Source: Amycolatopsis sp. NBRC 101858 (lineage in GTDB: Bacteria > Actinomycetota > Actinomycetes > Mycobacteriales > Pseudonocardiaceae). Taken from it: 64,000 bases of DNA. Made by a program: the position numbers and the translations under genes. The stretch is taken from positions 434,001 to 498,000 of the forward strand of contig NZ_BSTD01000001.1 in assembly GCF_030269325.1 (NCBI RefSeq). The letters are read 5' to 3'. Within the stretch, counting starts at the first letter, position 1, and every line of letters begins with the position of its first letter. Below are positions 43,687 through 55,720 of the stretch, in pieces. Under the pieces are notes generated by a model. It was not told the origin of the DNA. It did not search any database and saw nothing but the letters and a program-made list of their open reading frames with translations.

Positions 43687-45050
43687 CCCGCCGTCCGGGC
43701 GCGGTGCTGGCGCTGCTGGCGTTCGCGCAGCTGATCATTTCCCTCGACTACAACATCGTGTACGTGGCGCTGCCGGACATCGGCCGCGAACTCGGCTTCT
43801 CCGCGCAGAGCCTGCAGTGGGTGGTGAGCGCGTACGCGGTGGCGTTCGGCGGGTTCCTCCTGCTGGGCGGCCGGGCGTGCGACCTGTTCGGCCCGCGGCG
43901 GGTCTTCGCGCTGGGCTGCACGCTCTACGCGGGTTCGTCGCTGGCGGGCGGGCTGGCCGGGGACCCCGGCCTGCTCGTCGCGGCCCGGGCCGGCCAGGGC
44001 CTGGGCGGGGCGCTGCTCTTCCCGGCAACGCTGACGCTGGTCGGCACCCTGTTCGCGGCGGGCCGCGAGCGCAACCGCGCGTTCGCGGTGTGGGGCACCG
44101 CGGGCGGCAGCGGGATGATCCTCGGCTCGCTGCTCGGCGGCGTGCTGACGCAGGTGTCCGGCTGGGCGGCGGTGTTCTTCGTCAACGTCCCGCTGGCGGC
44201 CGCCGCCGCGGTGCTGGCCTTCGTGCTCTTACCCGGCGACCGCGCCCGGGAGCCCGGCCGCCGGTTCGACCTCGCCGGCGCGTTGACGGCGACACTCGGG
44301 ACGACGTCGGTGGTGTTCGCGCTGGTCGAAGGCCCGGAGCGGGGCTGGAGCCCGGTGGTCCTCGGCGCGGCGGTGACGGGCTTGGGACTGCTGGCCGCGT
44401 TCGCCGTGATCGAAAGCCGGGGGCGCGACCCGCTGCTGCCGCTCCGGCTGCTGCGGGACCGCAACCTGGGCACCGGTGTGGTGGTGACGTTCCTCTACAT
44501 GGGCACGTTCGGCACGCTGCTGTACTTCCTCACCGGCTACTTCCAGGGCGTGCACGGCTACGGCGCGCTGGCGACCGGGCTGGCGTTCGGCGTGCCGATG
44601 GTCGCGATCGCGGCGGGTTCGCAGGCGGCGGGCCGGCTGGCCACCCGCTACGGCACGCGCCCGACGCTGGTGGTGAGCCTGGTGGTCGGCGGCGCGGGCG
44701 CGGTGCTGCTCGGGCTGTCGATGACCGCGGCGGCCTCGTACCTGGCGGTGGTTCCGGCGCTGGTGGTGCTGGGGCTGGGCCAGGGCGCGGGCTACACGCT
44801 GATGTCCGGCGCCGCGGCGGCCGGGATTCCGCTGTCGGCGCAGGGAATCGCGTCCGGGGTGGCGTCGACGGCCCAGCAGGTCGGCGGGACGGTCGGGTTG
44901 GCGGTGTTCGTCGCGGTGGCCAACGCCGGTCCGTCCGAAGTGGATGGTCTGCGGACGGCGGTTCTGCTGGCCGCGGCGGGCATCGCGCTGACCGCGGTGG
45001 TGGCGCTGCGGTTCGGCGGCACCCGGCCGGCGGTGGCGGTTCCGGCCTGA
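43683..45050 (+). CDS. MFS drug exporter (EmrB/DHA2-like)
   Basis: A 455-residue proton-driven exporter with fourteen predicted helices. Motif A-type sequence is ACDLFGPRRVFALGC after helix 2; the first helix ends DYNIVYVALPDIGRELGFSA, typical of DHA2 proteins. The GTG start overlaps the AhpD-like stop by four bases, so the two are translationally coupled under MocR control. Substrate unknown. A perfect 18-bp hairpin ends the operon. Confidence 0.88.
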   Translation: MTRRPGAVLALLAFAQLIISLDYNIVYVALPDIGRELGFSAQSLQWVVSAYAVAFGGFLLLGGRACDLFGPRRVFALGCTLYAGSSLAGGLAGDPGLLVAARAGQGLGGALLFPATLTLVGTLFAAGRERNRAFAVWGTAGGSGMILGSLLGGVLTQVSGWAAVFFVNVPLAAAAAVLAFVLLPGDRAREPGRRFDLAGALTATLGTTSVVFALVEGPERGWSPVVLGAAVTGLGLLAAFAVIESRGRDPLLPLRLLRDRNLGTGVVVTFLYMGTFGTLLYFLTGYFQGVHGYGALATGLAFGVPMVAIAAGSQAAGRLATRYGTRPTLVVSLVVGGAGAVLLGLSMTAAASYLAVVPALVVLGLGQGAGYTLMSGAAAAGIPLSAQGIASGVASTAQQVGGTVGLAVFVAVANAGPSEVDGLRTAVLLAAAGIALTAVVALRFGGTRPAVAVPA

Positions 45051-45108
45051 GCAGCCCCCGTTTTCCACGGTAGCCGAGGGCACCGACGGAATCCGGTGCC
45101 GGCCGGGC

Positions 45109-45150
45109 CGCGGAAGAGCCACCATCCCCCGCGATGGTGGCTCTTCCGCG
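45109..45150. terminator. Bidirectional terminator, 18-bp perfect stem
   Basis: Perfect 18-bp stem, 45109-45126 against 45133-45150 (core GGAAGAGCCACCATC), loop CCCCGC. It lies between two convergent MFS genes. Confidence 0.85.
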
Positions 45151-45154
45151 TGGT

Positions 45155-46615
45155 TCAGTCCGCGAGAGCCAGGAGGTCCTCACGGTCGACGGCTTCTTCG
45201 ACCGTCGTCTTCTTCCGGGCGACCAGGCCGCTGATCGCGATCAGCAGCCCCAGGACCGCGATGCCGGTGACGACGCTCAGCGCCGGCGTCAACCCGGTCA
45301 GCAGCGCCGCCGGGGAGGCTTCACGGCCGCCGTTGGCGGTCAGGACCGCTGTCACCACCGCGAGCCCGATCGCGCCGCCCACCTGCAGCGACGTGTTCAG
45401 CAGGCCGCCCGCCAACCCCTGCTCGCGGTCCGCGATCCCGGCCGTGGCCTGGATGTTGAGCGAGGAGAACGCCAGCGTGAAGCCGATGCCGAGCAGGATC
45501 ATGCTGGGCAGGACGTACCCGGCGTACCCCGAGTGCTCGTCCACCCGCAGGAACAGCGCGTAGCCGAGGACGTGCGCGACGACGCCCGCGAAGATCGTGC
45601 GCGGGGTGCCGACCCGGTCGATCAGCGGCTCGATGCGCGGGGAGCCGAACGCCACGATCAGCGCCGCCGGCAGGAAGCCGAGCGCCGTCTGCAGCGCCGA
45701 CCAGCCGAGCACCCGCTGCAGGTACAGCATCACGACGAACTGGAACCCGATGTACGCGCCGAAGAACAGCGCGCCGCCGAGGTTCGCGCGGGCCAGCGGG
45801 CCGGCGCGGAGGATCCCCAGGCGCAGCAGCGGGTGGGGGCTGCGCTTCTCGATGACCACGAACGTCACCAGCAGGGCGAGCGCGACGGCGAACGTGATCA
45901 GCGTGCGCGGCGCGGCCCAGCCGATCTCGGGCGCCTCGACGACGCCGAACACGAGCAGCAGCGAGCCGGCGGCGCCGGTGATCGCGCCCGGGAAGTCGTA
46001 GCCGCGGCCCTCTTCCCGCGCGTAGCTCGGGATCAGCTTCCACGCGGCGACCAGGGCGACCAGGGCGATCGGGGCGGGCAGCAGGAACGTCCAGCGCCAG
46101 CCGACCTCGGTCAGCAGGCCGGAGAACACGAGCCCGGCGGAGTACCCGCTCGCGCCGAACACGGCGAAGATGCTGATCGCCTTGTTGCGGGCCGGGCCCT
46201 CCTGGAACGTCGTGGTGATGATGGACAGCGCGGCCGGGGCGGTGAACGCGGCGGCCAGGCCCTTGATGAAGCGGCTCGCGATGAGCAGCGCGCCGTCGTC
46301 GACGAGCCCGCCGAGCAGCGAGGCCAGCGCGAACACGGCGACGGCGACGAGGAACACGCGGCGGCGGCCGAGCAGGTCGGCGGTGCGCCCGCCGAGCAGC
46401 AGCAGCCCGCCGTAGCCCAGGACGTAGCCGCTGACGACCCATTGCAGCGCGTTGGTGGACAGGCCGAGGTCCGCCTGGATGGCGGGGAGCGCGACCCCGA
46501 CCATCGACACGTCGAGCGCGTCGAGGCCGATGACGATCGAAACGGTGAGCAGGACACCCCAGAGACGTGCGTCCCACCGGGTCGAGGTGGTGGACAAGGA
46601 CACGGAAGAGCTCAT
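45155..46615 (-). CDS. MFS drug exporter (DHA2, 14 helices)
   Basis: A 486-residue exporter. The N-terminus RLWGVLLTVSIVIGLDALDV contains the DALDV segment of helix 1. GGRTADLLGRRRVFLVAVAV is motif A, and about fourteen helices are predicted. It belongs to the EmrB/QacA group that expels hydrophobic drugs or dyes. It starts with an ATG at 46615, divergent from a MarR regulator across four evenly spaced ATGC-N4-GCAT operators, indicating tight ligand-inducible expression. Terminated by the shared hairpin at 45109-45150. Confidence 0.9.
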   Translation of the reverse strand: MSSSVSLSTTSTRWDARLWGVLLTVSIVIGLDALDVSMVGVALPAIQADLGLSTNALQWVVSGYVLGYGGLLLLGGRTADLLGRRRVFLVAVAVFALASLLGGLVDDGALLIASRFIKGLAAAFTAPAALSIITTTFQEGPARNKAISIFAVFGASGYSAGLVFSGLLTEVGWRWTFLLPAPIALVALVAAWKLIPSYAREEGRGYDFPGAITGAAGSLLLVFGVVEAPEIGWAAPRTLITFAVALALLVTFVVIEKRSPHPLLRLGILRAGPLARANLGGALFFGAYIGFQFVVMLYLQRVLGWSALQTALGFLPAALIVAFGSPRIEPLIDRVGTPRTIFAGVVAHVLGYALFLRVDEHSGYAGYVLPSMILLGIGFTLAFSSLNIQATAGIADREQGLAGGLLNTSLQVGGAIGLAVVTAVLTANGGREASPAALLTGLTPALSVVTGIAVLGLLIAISGLVARKKTTVEEAVDREDLLALAD

Positions 46616-46629
46616 GCCGGCGACAGTAC

Positions 46630-46686
46630 ATGCACACGCATCTAATGTCTAAGCATTTAATGCACTTGCATCTGATGTCCGCGCAT
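46630..46686. promoter_or_regulatory. Four-site operator array, ATG-N5-GCAT at 15-bp period
   Basis: 12-bp sites at 46630-46641, 46645-46656, 46660-46671 and 46675-46686 (ATGCACACGCAT, ATGTCTAAGCAT, ATGCACTTGCAT, ATGTCCGCGCAT). Two are perfect ATGC-N4-GCAT dyads. They fill the space between the MFS and MarR starts. Binding by the adjacent MarR protein is inferred. Confidence 0.8.
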
Positions 46687-46688
46687 GC

Positions 46689-46694
46689 TAGGTT
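46689..46694 (+). promoter_or_regulatory. -10 box of leaderless marR (TAGGTT)
   Basis: TAGGTT, seven bases, then the GTG at 46702. It lies directly after the fourth operator, so repressor binding would block it. Confidence 0.5.
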
Positions 46695-46701
46695 GGTCGC
46701 C

Positions 46702-47091
46702 GTGAGCGATGTCGCTGAACACGCGGTGAACGAGGACAGCCTGGTCCAGGAGTGGCACGAGCTGCTGGCCCGCTACTCGGCCGTGTTCACCACGCTCGAG
46801 TGCCGCCTGCAGGAGCGCCACGGCATCGGCGCGAACGAGTTCGAGGCCCTGGAGCGGCTCGCGACCTGCGACTTCAAGTGCCGCTCGGCCGACCTCACCG
46901 GAGCCATCCACCTCAGCCAGAGCGCCACCTCACGGCTGGTCGCCCGCCTCGAGAAGGAGGGCCTGGTCGAGCGCGCGCTGTGCGAGCTGGACCGGCGCGG
47001 CATCTTCGTCACCATCACCGACGCCGGCCGGGAGAAGTACCTCGCGGCCAAGCGGACGCACCGCGAGGTGCTCACCGAGACGCTGCGCTGA
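46702..47091 (+). CDS. MarR-family transcriptional regulator
   Basis: A 129-residue MarR repressor. The DNA-binding helix region is DLTGAIHLSQSATSRLVARL and the wing ERALCELDRRGIFVTITDAG, with the conserved D-x-R. Three cysteines in the core (near CRLQE, TCDFKC) could allow redox sensing; this is inference. The C-terminus is somewhat short for the family. GTG at 46702 is chosen because a -10 box is positioned for a leaderless transcript and an upstream ATG (46678) lies inside the operators. It should regulate the divergent MFS exporter and itself. Confidence 0.85.
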   Translation: MSDVAEHAVNEDSLVQEWHELLARYSAVFTTLECRLQERHGIGANEFEALERLATCDFKCRSADLTGAIHLSQSATSRLVARLEKEGLVERALCELDRRGIFVTITDAGREKYLAAKRTHREVLTETLR

Positions 47092-47095
47092 CGCG

Positions 47096-48505
47096 TCAGC
47101 CCACGGGACCCTCGGCCGCCGTCACCTGGACCTGCTGCTGACCACCGGCCGCGCTGGTCACCGTCAGCGTCAGCTTGTCGCCGGGGTGGTGGGTGTCCAT
47201 CACGTTCGTCAGCGTCGTCGCGGAGTCGATCGCCTTGCCGTCGATGGCCGTGATGACGTCCCCGGCCGCGAGACCCGCCTGCTGCGCCGGCCCGCGGGCG
47301 ACGACGTCGCGGATCCGGGCCCCCTGGCCGTCGGAGACCGAGACACCGATGAACGCCGTCTTGCCGATGTGGATCTTGTCCGACGCGGTGCCCGCGACGA
47401 TCTTGTGGGCGATGTCGACGGCCTGGTTGATCGGGATGGCGAAGCCCTGGCCACCGGCGCCGCTGCGGCGGCCGTTGAGCTGGTAGCCGGTGGACGCGGC
47501 CGTGTCGACGCCGATGACCTGCGCGTTCGCGTTGACGAGCGGGCCGCCGGAGTCGCCGGACTCGATGTTCGCGCGGACCTGGATCAGGCCGGTGAGCTGC
47601 TCGGACGACCCGCTGGACTCGTCGGACGCGGTGATCGACTGGTCGAGCGCGGCCACCGTGCCGGGCGCCGGGACGGGGTCGCCGCCGCGGCCACCCGCGT
47701 TGCCGAGGCCGAGGATCTGGTCGCCGACCTTGACCGTGGACGAGTCGCCGATGCTCGCGGTGGGCAGGCCGGACGCGTCTTCGAGCTGGATCACCGCGAT
47801 GTCCTCGCTGCGGTCGTAGCCCACGACGTGCGCCTGGTAGGTGTCCCCGGTGCCGATGCTGGTGACCTTGATGCTGGTCGCGCCGGCGACGACGTGGTTG
47901 TTCGTCAGCACCTCGCCGTCCGCGGTGAGCACGATGCCGGTGCCGGCCGCGGCCGCGCCCTGCAGGCCGAGCTCGGTGTTGATGTTGACGATGGCCGGGT
48001 TGACCTTGGCGGCCACGGCGTCGGCGTCCAAGGCCGTCGCCGACGCGCTGGGCTGCCCGGAGAAGCCGAAGTTCTGGTTGCCGCTCGCGCTCGGGCTGTT
48101 CGAGGCGGAGATGAAGTGCCCGATGCCGAGCCCGGCGACCACGGCCAGCGCGACCGCGACGACGGTGACGATCAGCGTCCGCAGCGGCCGCCGGCGTGGG
48201 GGCGCCGGAACGGGCGGCGGCGGGTAGCCGTAGCCGGGAGGGGCGCCCTCCTGGCCGTGATAGCCCTGGCCGTGGAAGCCCTGGGGCTGGGTGTACTGCG
48301 GCGGGTACGGGCGTCCCCACTGGTCACGGGCCTGGTCGTAGGGCTGCTGGCCGTAGGGCTGCTGACCGTAGGGCTGCTGGTCGTAGGGCTGCTGCCCGTA
48401 GTACTGCGGCTGGTCGTAGTAGCCCTGACCCGGCGGGTACTCGCCCTGGCCGTAGCCGTACGGGTACTCGCCGCCGCCCCGCGGTCCTCGGTCGTACTCG
48501 CTCAT
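47096..48505 (-). CDS. Membrane-anchored HtrA-type serine protease with PDZ domain
   Basis: A 469-residue protease. Residues 1-105 are a cytoplasmic Q/Y/P/G-rich tail with QQPYG repeats. A transmembrane helix at about 109-130 anchors an extracytoplasmic trypsin-like domain with catalytic His204 (TNNHVV), Asp235 (DIAVIQ) and Ser319 (ESGDSGGP). A PDZ domain occupies about 375-460. This is the DegP/PepD arrangement used for envelope protein quality control. The active-site sequence GDSGG rather than GNSGG is a minor variant. It converges on the MarR gene with a 4-base gap. Confidence 0.93.
   Translation of the reverse strand: MSEYDRGPRGGGEYPYGYGQGEYPPGQGYYDQPQYYGQQPYDQQPYGQQPYGQQPYDQARDQWGRPYPPQYTQPQGFHGQGYHGQEGAPPGYGYPPPPVPAPPRRRPLRTLIVTVVAVALAVVAGLGIGHFISASNSPSASGNQNFGFSGQPSASATALDADAVAAKVNPAIVNINTELGLQGAAAAGTGIVLTADGEVLTNNHVVAGATSIKVTSIGTGDTYQAHVVGYDRSEDIAVIQLEDASGLPTASIGDSSTVKVGDQILGLGNAGGRGGDPVPAPGTVAALDQSITASDESSGSSEQLTGLIQVRANIESGDSGGPLVNANAQVIGVDTAASTGYQLNGRRSGAGGQGFAIPINQAVDIAHKIVAGTASDKIHIGKTAFIGVSVSDGQGARIRDVVARGPAQQAGLAAGDVITAIDGKAIDSATTLTNVMDTHHPGDKLTLTVTSAAGGQQQVQVTAAEGPVG
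48334..48393 (-). repeat. Four 15-bp tandem repeats coding for QQPY(G/D)
   Basis: Units at 48334-48348, 48349-48363, 48364-48378 and 48379-48393 (consensus GGTCGTAGGGCTGCT), plus a degenerate fifth to 48408, within the cytoplasmic tail of the HtrA gene. The period is a multiple of three, so copy-number changes keep the frame. Confidence 0.85.
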
Positions 48506-48619
48506 GCACAGCTCCAGCCCTCGACAAGCCTCCGGCCGCTCCAGGAAACTCCGCGTTCCTGAGAATTTCCTGGCCCCGTTTTATGGACTTGCTGTGGATG
48601 TACCCGCGGTGATCGACGG

Positions 48620-49138
48620 TTACGCCGGGACCACCACCTCCCGGGCCGCGGCCGTCAAGCGGTCCGCGTGCTCGCCCACCGCGGCCACCTCGGGCCCGGC
48701 GGCCGCGCCGGACTGGATCTCGATGCTCACCCCGGCCGTCGTCGCCGCGGCCCTGGCCGCTTCCGCCACCGCCACCAGGTCGGTGGCCACCAGGGAGTCC
48801 GGCGGGACGCGGTCCGCCAGGTCCAGCACGGCCGCCGCGGCGGCGATCACCTCCGCCGCGGGTGCGCAGGCGCGCCGACGCGCTTCGGCCACCGCACTGT
48901 CCCGTGCTTCGCCCAGCGGCAGCCGGCGCGCTCGGGCGAGGGTGGCCGCCGCGTGCGCCGCCTTCTCCGCCAGCCGCAGCGCGTGCATGCTCAACGCCCG
49001 AGCTTCGCGCCCATCGGGCGACGCCGTGGCGACCAGCGCCGCGGCCTGGGCGACGTGCAGGGCCGCCGTCGCGCCGCCGCCCGGGGAGGCGTCGGAGGCG
49101 AGGGTCTTGAGGAAGTCGCTCATGATCTGGTCACGCAT
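48620..49138 (-). CDS. Cyclodeaminase/methenyl-THF cyclohydrolase (FTCD_C) family protein
   Basis: A 172-residue all-helical protein of the formiminotransferase-cyclodeaminase C-terminal family (PF04961). The start SDFLKTLASDASPGGGATAA is the family signature, the glycine-rich loop binding tetrahydrofolate. Stand-alone members act as methenyl-THF cyclohydrolase (FchA) or formimino-THF cyclodeaminase. Here it is the last gene of the glycine-betaine/sarcosine operon, 17 bases after the dimethylglycine oxidase-like gene. A role in processing the one-carbon units released there is therefore likely. ATG at 49138; an internal ATG five codons later is possible. Confidence 0.82.
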   Translation of the reverse strand: MRDQIMSDFLKTLASDASPGGGATAALHVAQAAALVATASPDGREARALSMHALRLAEKAAHAAATLARARRLPLGEARDSAVAEARRRACAPAAEVIAAAAAVLDLADRVPPDSLVATDLVAVAEAARAAATTAGVSIEIQSGAAAGPEVAAVGEHADRLTAAAREVVVPA

Positions 49139-49155
49139 GGCTCTGCCTTCCCGAA

Positions 49156-52440
<3,285 letters not shown>

Positions 52441-52444
<4 letters not shown>

Positions 52445-52908
52445 GAGGCGTACTCCAGACTCGCGTCGGCCAGCCACGCGCGAAAGTAGTCCGAAAAGGA
52501 CTGTCGCACGAGGATCGTGAAGCCGTCTTCGCGGACCATCAGCACGATCCCGGTGCGCGCGAACAACGTCTGCACGCAGGTGCCGGGCGGGGACATCTCG
52601 AGGTCGATCGAGCACCCGTGCGCCAGCACGTCGGCGGCGTGCTCACCGGCCAGCCGCACGACGTTCCGCTGGGCCGAGACGTCCACCACGGCGTCGCTTT
52701 CCCGGGACAGTGCCGCTTCCAGCTCGGCTTGGCGGCCGGGTTCGGCGAGCACGAGGTACTCGTCCGGGCCCATCCAGAGGATGTCGATGCCGTGGGTGCT
52801 GGTGAACGTGCACGGCCCGGGCAGGTCGACGCCGAGCAGGCGGTGCCCGTCGCGGAGGCGCACGGTGAGCTGGGTGCGGAACGGTTCTTCGATCGCGTCA
52901 ACCGTCAC
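52441..52908 (-). CDS. soxG: Sarcosine oxidase gamma subunit
   Basis: A 155-residue protein of the SoxG family, the small structural subunit of heterotetrameric sarcosine oxidase. It has LRDGHRLLGVDLPGPCTFTS then ILWMGPDEYLVLAEPGRQAE, similar to a GcvT-like half barrel, and SFSDYFRAWLADASL near the end. The assignment is strengthened by its position directly downstream of the alpha subunit (11-base overlap) and before purU (4-base overlap), the usual glyA-soxBDAG-purU order. Confidence 0.9.
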
Positions 52909-55435
52909 GGCGGGCTCCTTCCTTGTCGAAGAGCACGGATTCGGTCACGGTCACCGGCACCACCTGGTCGCCGACCGGCACATACAGCGTTTCGCCGACG
53001 CGCTCACGGCCCGACCGCACCAAGGCCAGCGCGAAGGTCCGGCCGAGCGCGGCGCTGTCGTAGCTGGAGGTGACGTGGCCGAGCATCCGCACCGGCGGTT
53101 CGGGCACGGTTTCGGACTCGATGATCTGTCCCCCTTCCGGCAGCAGCACCGACGGGTCGACGGGGAGCAAACCGACCAGGTGCTTGCGGTCCGGCCGGTT
53201 GTTCTCGGCGCGGGCGAAGGAGCGCTTGCCGAGGAAGTCGGCCTTCTTCTTCGACACCGCCCACGACATCCCGAGGTCCTGGGGAGTCACCGTGCCGTCG
53301 GTGTCCTGACCGATGATCGGATAGCCCTTCTCGGCGCGCAGGACGTGCATGGTTTCGGTGCCGTACGGCGTGGCACCCTCGTCCACAATGGACTCCCACA
53401 GCGCCGGGCCGTACCACGACGGGACGTTGATCTCGTAGGCCAGCTCGCCGGAGAAGCTGATCCGGCAGACGCGGGCGGCGATCCCGGCGACCTCGGCGTC
53501 CTGCCAGGTCATGAACCCGAAGGCCTCGTTGCCGACGTCGAGGTCCGGCGCCAAGCGGCCGAGGACTTCCCGCGACCGCGGGCCGACCAGCGGAATGGTG
53601 GCCCAGTGCTCGGTGACCGACGTCGCGAAGACGCGCAGGTGCGGCCACTCCGTCTGCAGCCACTCCTCCATCCACTCGAGGACCATCGCCGCATTGCCGG
53701 TGGTCGTCGTGACGAGGAAGCGCTCCTCGCCGACACGGATGACCGTGCCGTCGTCGATCACCATGCCGTCGACGCCGCACATCACGCCGTAGCGGATCCG
53801 GCCGACCTTGAGGTTGCTCATCATGTTCGTGTAGAGCATGTCGAGGAACGCGCCGGCGTCCGGGCCTTGGACGTCGATCTTGCCGAGAGTGGACCCGTCC
53901 ATGACGGCGACGTCGGTGCGCGCCGCCCGGCACTCGCGCAGGACGGCCTCGTGCATCGACTCGCCGGGTCGCGGGTAGTACCACGGCCGTTTCCACTGGC
54001 CGACGTTCTCGAACTCGGCGCCGTGCTCGACGTGCCACGGGTGGATCGTCGTGACGCGCACGGGATCGTGCAGGTCACCGCGGTTCCGCCCGGCGAGCGC
54101 CGCGAACGACACCGGCGTGTACGGCGGCCGGAACGTCGTCGGCCGCCGGGTCGCCAAGTCGACACCGAGGGCTTCGGCGGTGATGCCGGCGGCGAGCATG
54201 CCGGACGTCTTGCCCTGGTCGTGCGCGGTGCCGATGGTGGTGTACCGCTTGACGTGCTCCAGCGACGTGAGCCCGGCGCCGGTGGCACGCAGGACGTCCG
54301 ACACGGTCGCGTCGCGCTGCTGGTCGACGAACCGGGTGTCCACTTCGGACTCCGGAGCCGGGACCTGCCAGAGCACCTTGGTCTCCGGCAGGCCTTCGCC
54401 CGCCGCGGCACCCACGACGCTCACGTTCGGCAGTTCGCCGTCCGGGACGTAAGCGCCGAGCTCCGGCGAGTACCGCAGGGTGCCGCGGGCCTGGCTGTAG
54501 AGGTGCACCGCCGGGTTCCAGCCGCCGGACACGAGCAGCAGGTCGCACTCGACGCGCTCTCCGCGCGTTTCTCCCAGCGGAGCGACGTGGGCGGCCGTGA
54601 TGTGGGCGTCGCCGTCGGTGCCGATGACGCCGTGGCCCTCCCGGGCGTCGACGATCCGCACGATCTCGGCCCCGGCCGCCGCCAGGTCGGACGCGGCTTC
54701 GTACGCGGAGTCGTTGGTGGTGAACACGACCACGCGTCGCCCGGCCAGGACGCCGTAGCGGTTCAGGTACGTGCGCGCGGCGCCGGCGAGCATGATGCCG
54801 GGACGGTCGTTGTCCGGGAAGACGATCGGCCGCTCGTGCGCGCCGGTGGCCAGCACGATCTTGCGCGCCCGGATCCGCCACACCCGCTGCCGCGAAATCC
54901 GTTCGGGCGCGGCGGGCTCGCCCCGGCGCTCCAACGCCAGCACGAAGCCGTCGTCGTAGATGCCGAACGCCGTGGTGCGAGAAAGGAACCGGACGCCGTC
55001 CGGGGCTTCGCCGTCGGGCTGGTCGTCGACCAGCAGCACGCGGCCCTCGGCTTCGGCCGCGGCGGCCCGGCCCGAGGGACCGGCGCCGATGACCAGGACG
55101 TCACAGTGGGCGTGCTTGGCGTCGTACCGCGCCGGGTCCGGTTCGGTGGCCAGCCGGCCCTGACCGCGCAGGCCACGGGCCTCCAGGCCGTCGTACAGCT
55201 CGACGGTGGTGGCCGACAGCATCGGCTCCGGGAACGGCTTTTCGATCTGCACCAAGGCGTTCGAGTCCTCGACCCCCGCCGCGACGATGCCGCGCGGCCG
55301 GCCGTACTTGATGCTCGTCGCGACCTGGTGGATGCCGTTGGCCAGCAACGCGGAAGCCAGCGTGTCGCCGAGGAAACCGGTCAGCTCGCGGCCGTCGAAG
55401 GTGAACTTGAGCGGGACGCCGGACAGTCGGGTCAT
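52898..55435 (-). CDS. soxA: Sarcosine oxidase alpha subunit
   Basis: An 845-residue subunit that binds NAD+ and tetrahydrofolate and accepts formaldehyde from the beta subunit. It starts with LKFTFDGRELTGFLGDTLAS, a ferredoxin-like fold without cluster cysteines. A pyridine-nucleotide domain with GAGPSG (about residues 119-124) and the hallmark VLATGAHERPIVFPDNDRPG follow. The C-terminal half is GcvT-like (DGSTLGKIDVQGPDAGAFLD; VLRAEKGYPIIGQDTDGTV). The protein is about 100 residues shorter than the roughly 960-residue enzymes I know; the shortening falls mainly just after the GxGxxG motif. It overlaps soxG by 11 bases and soxD by 4. Confidence 0.92.
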   Translation of the reverse strand: MTRLSGVPLKFTFDGRELTGFLGDTLASALLANGIHQVATSIKYGRPRGIVAAGVEDSNALVQIEKPFPEPMLSATTVELYDGLEARGLRGQGRLATEPDPARYDAKHAHCDVLVIGAGPSGRAAAAEAEGRVLLVDDQPDGEAPDGVRFLSRTTAFGIYDDGFVLALERRGEPAAPERISRQRVWRIRARKIVLATGAHERPIVFPDNDRPGIMLAGAARTYLNRYGVLAGRRVVVFTTNDSAYEAASDLAAAGAEIVRIVDAREGHGVIGTDGDAHITAAHVAPLGETRGERVECDLLLVSGGWNPAVHLYSQARGTLRYSPELGAYVPDGELPNVSVVGAAAGEGLPETKVLWQVPAPESEVDTRFVDQQRDATVSDVLRATGAGLTSLEHVKRYTTIGTAHDQGKTSGMLAAGITAEALGVDLATRRPTTFRPPYTPVSFAALAGRNRGDLHDPVRVTTIHPWHVEHGAEFENVGQWKRPWYYPRPGESMHEAVLRECRAARTDVAVMDGSTLGKIDVQGPDAGAFLDMLYTNMMSNLKVGRIRYGVMCGVDGMVIDDGTVIRVGEERFLVTTTTGNAAMVLEWMEEWLQTEWPHLRVFATSVTEHWATIPLVGPRSREVLGRLAPDLDVGNEAFGFMTWQDAEVAGIAARVCRISFSGELAYEINVPSWYGPALWESIVDEGATPYGTETMHVLRAEKGYPIIGQDTDGTVTPQDLGMSWAVSKKKADFLGKRSFARAENNRPDRKHLVGLLPVDPSVLLPEGGQIIESETVPEPPVRMLGHVTSSYDSAALGRTFALALVRSGRERVGETLYVPVGDQVVPVTVTESVLFDKEGARRDG

Positions 55436-55710
55436 GGGATCACCGGCTTGGGTTCGTCGAGGCGGTAGACCGCCAGGAGGTCGTGGGTGCGGGTGTCGCG
55501 GACGGCGTTGAACCACCGGCGGCAGCCCGCGGAGTGGCTCCAGCGCTCGGCGAGCGGCCCGCTGGGGTTGGCGCGGAAGAAGACGAACTTGGCCCAGTCC
55601 TCATCGGACAGTGCGGCTGGGTCTTCCGGGTAGGCGACGTGGGCCTGGCCGCCGTAGTGGAACTCGGCCTCTTCACGCGGCCCGCACCAGGGGCAAGGAA
55701 TCAGTTGCAT
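55432..55710 (-). CDS. soxD: Sarcosine oxidase delta subunit
   Basis: A 92-residue SoxD protein. The N-terminus MQLIPCPWCGPREEAEFHYG shows the zinc-binding CxxC (Cys6, Cys9) and histidine, and SAGCRRWFNAVRDTRTHDLL carries the fourth ligand cysteine. These features are diagnostic for the zinc-containing small subunit. The ATG at 55710 is used because upstream codons are low-complexity. Its stop overlaps the soxA start (ATGA), giving strict coupling. Confidence 0.93.
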   Translation of the reverse strand: MQLIPCPWCGPREEAEFHYGGQAHVAYPEDPAALSDEDWAKFVFFRANPSGPLAERWSHSAGCRRWFNAVRDTRTHDLLAVYRLDEPKPVIP

Positions 55711-55720
55711 GTGGACGCTC

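Noticed and set aside
48334..48408. Tandem repeats considered as non-coding satellite
   Set aside because: They are in frame inside the HtrA gene and encode a regular QQPY motif.
52517..55468. 983-codon frame opposite the sarcosine oxidase genes
   Set aside because: Shadow frame with H/R/V-rich low complexity; the minus strand carries complete soxA and soxG.
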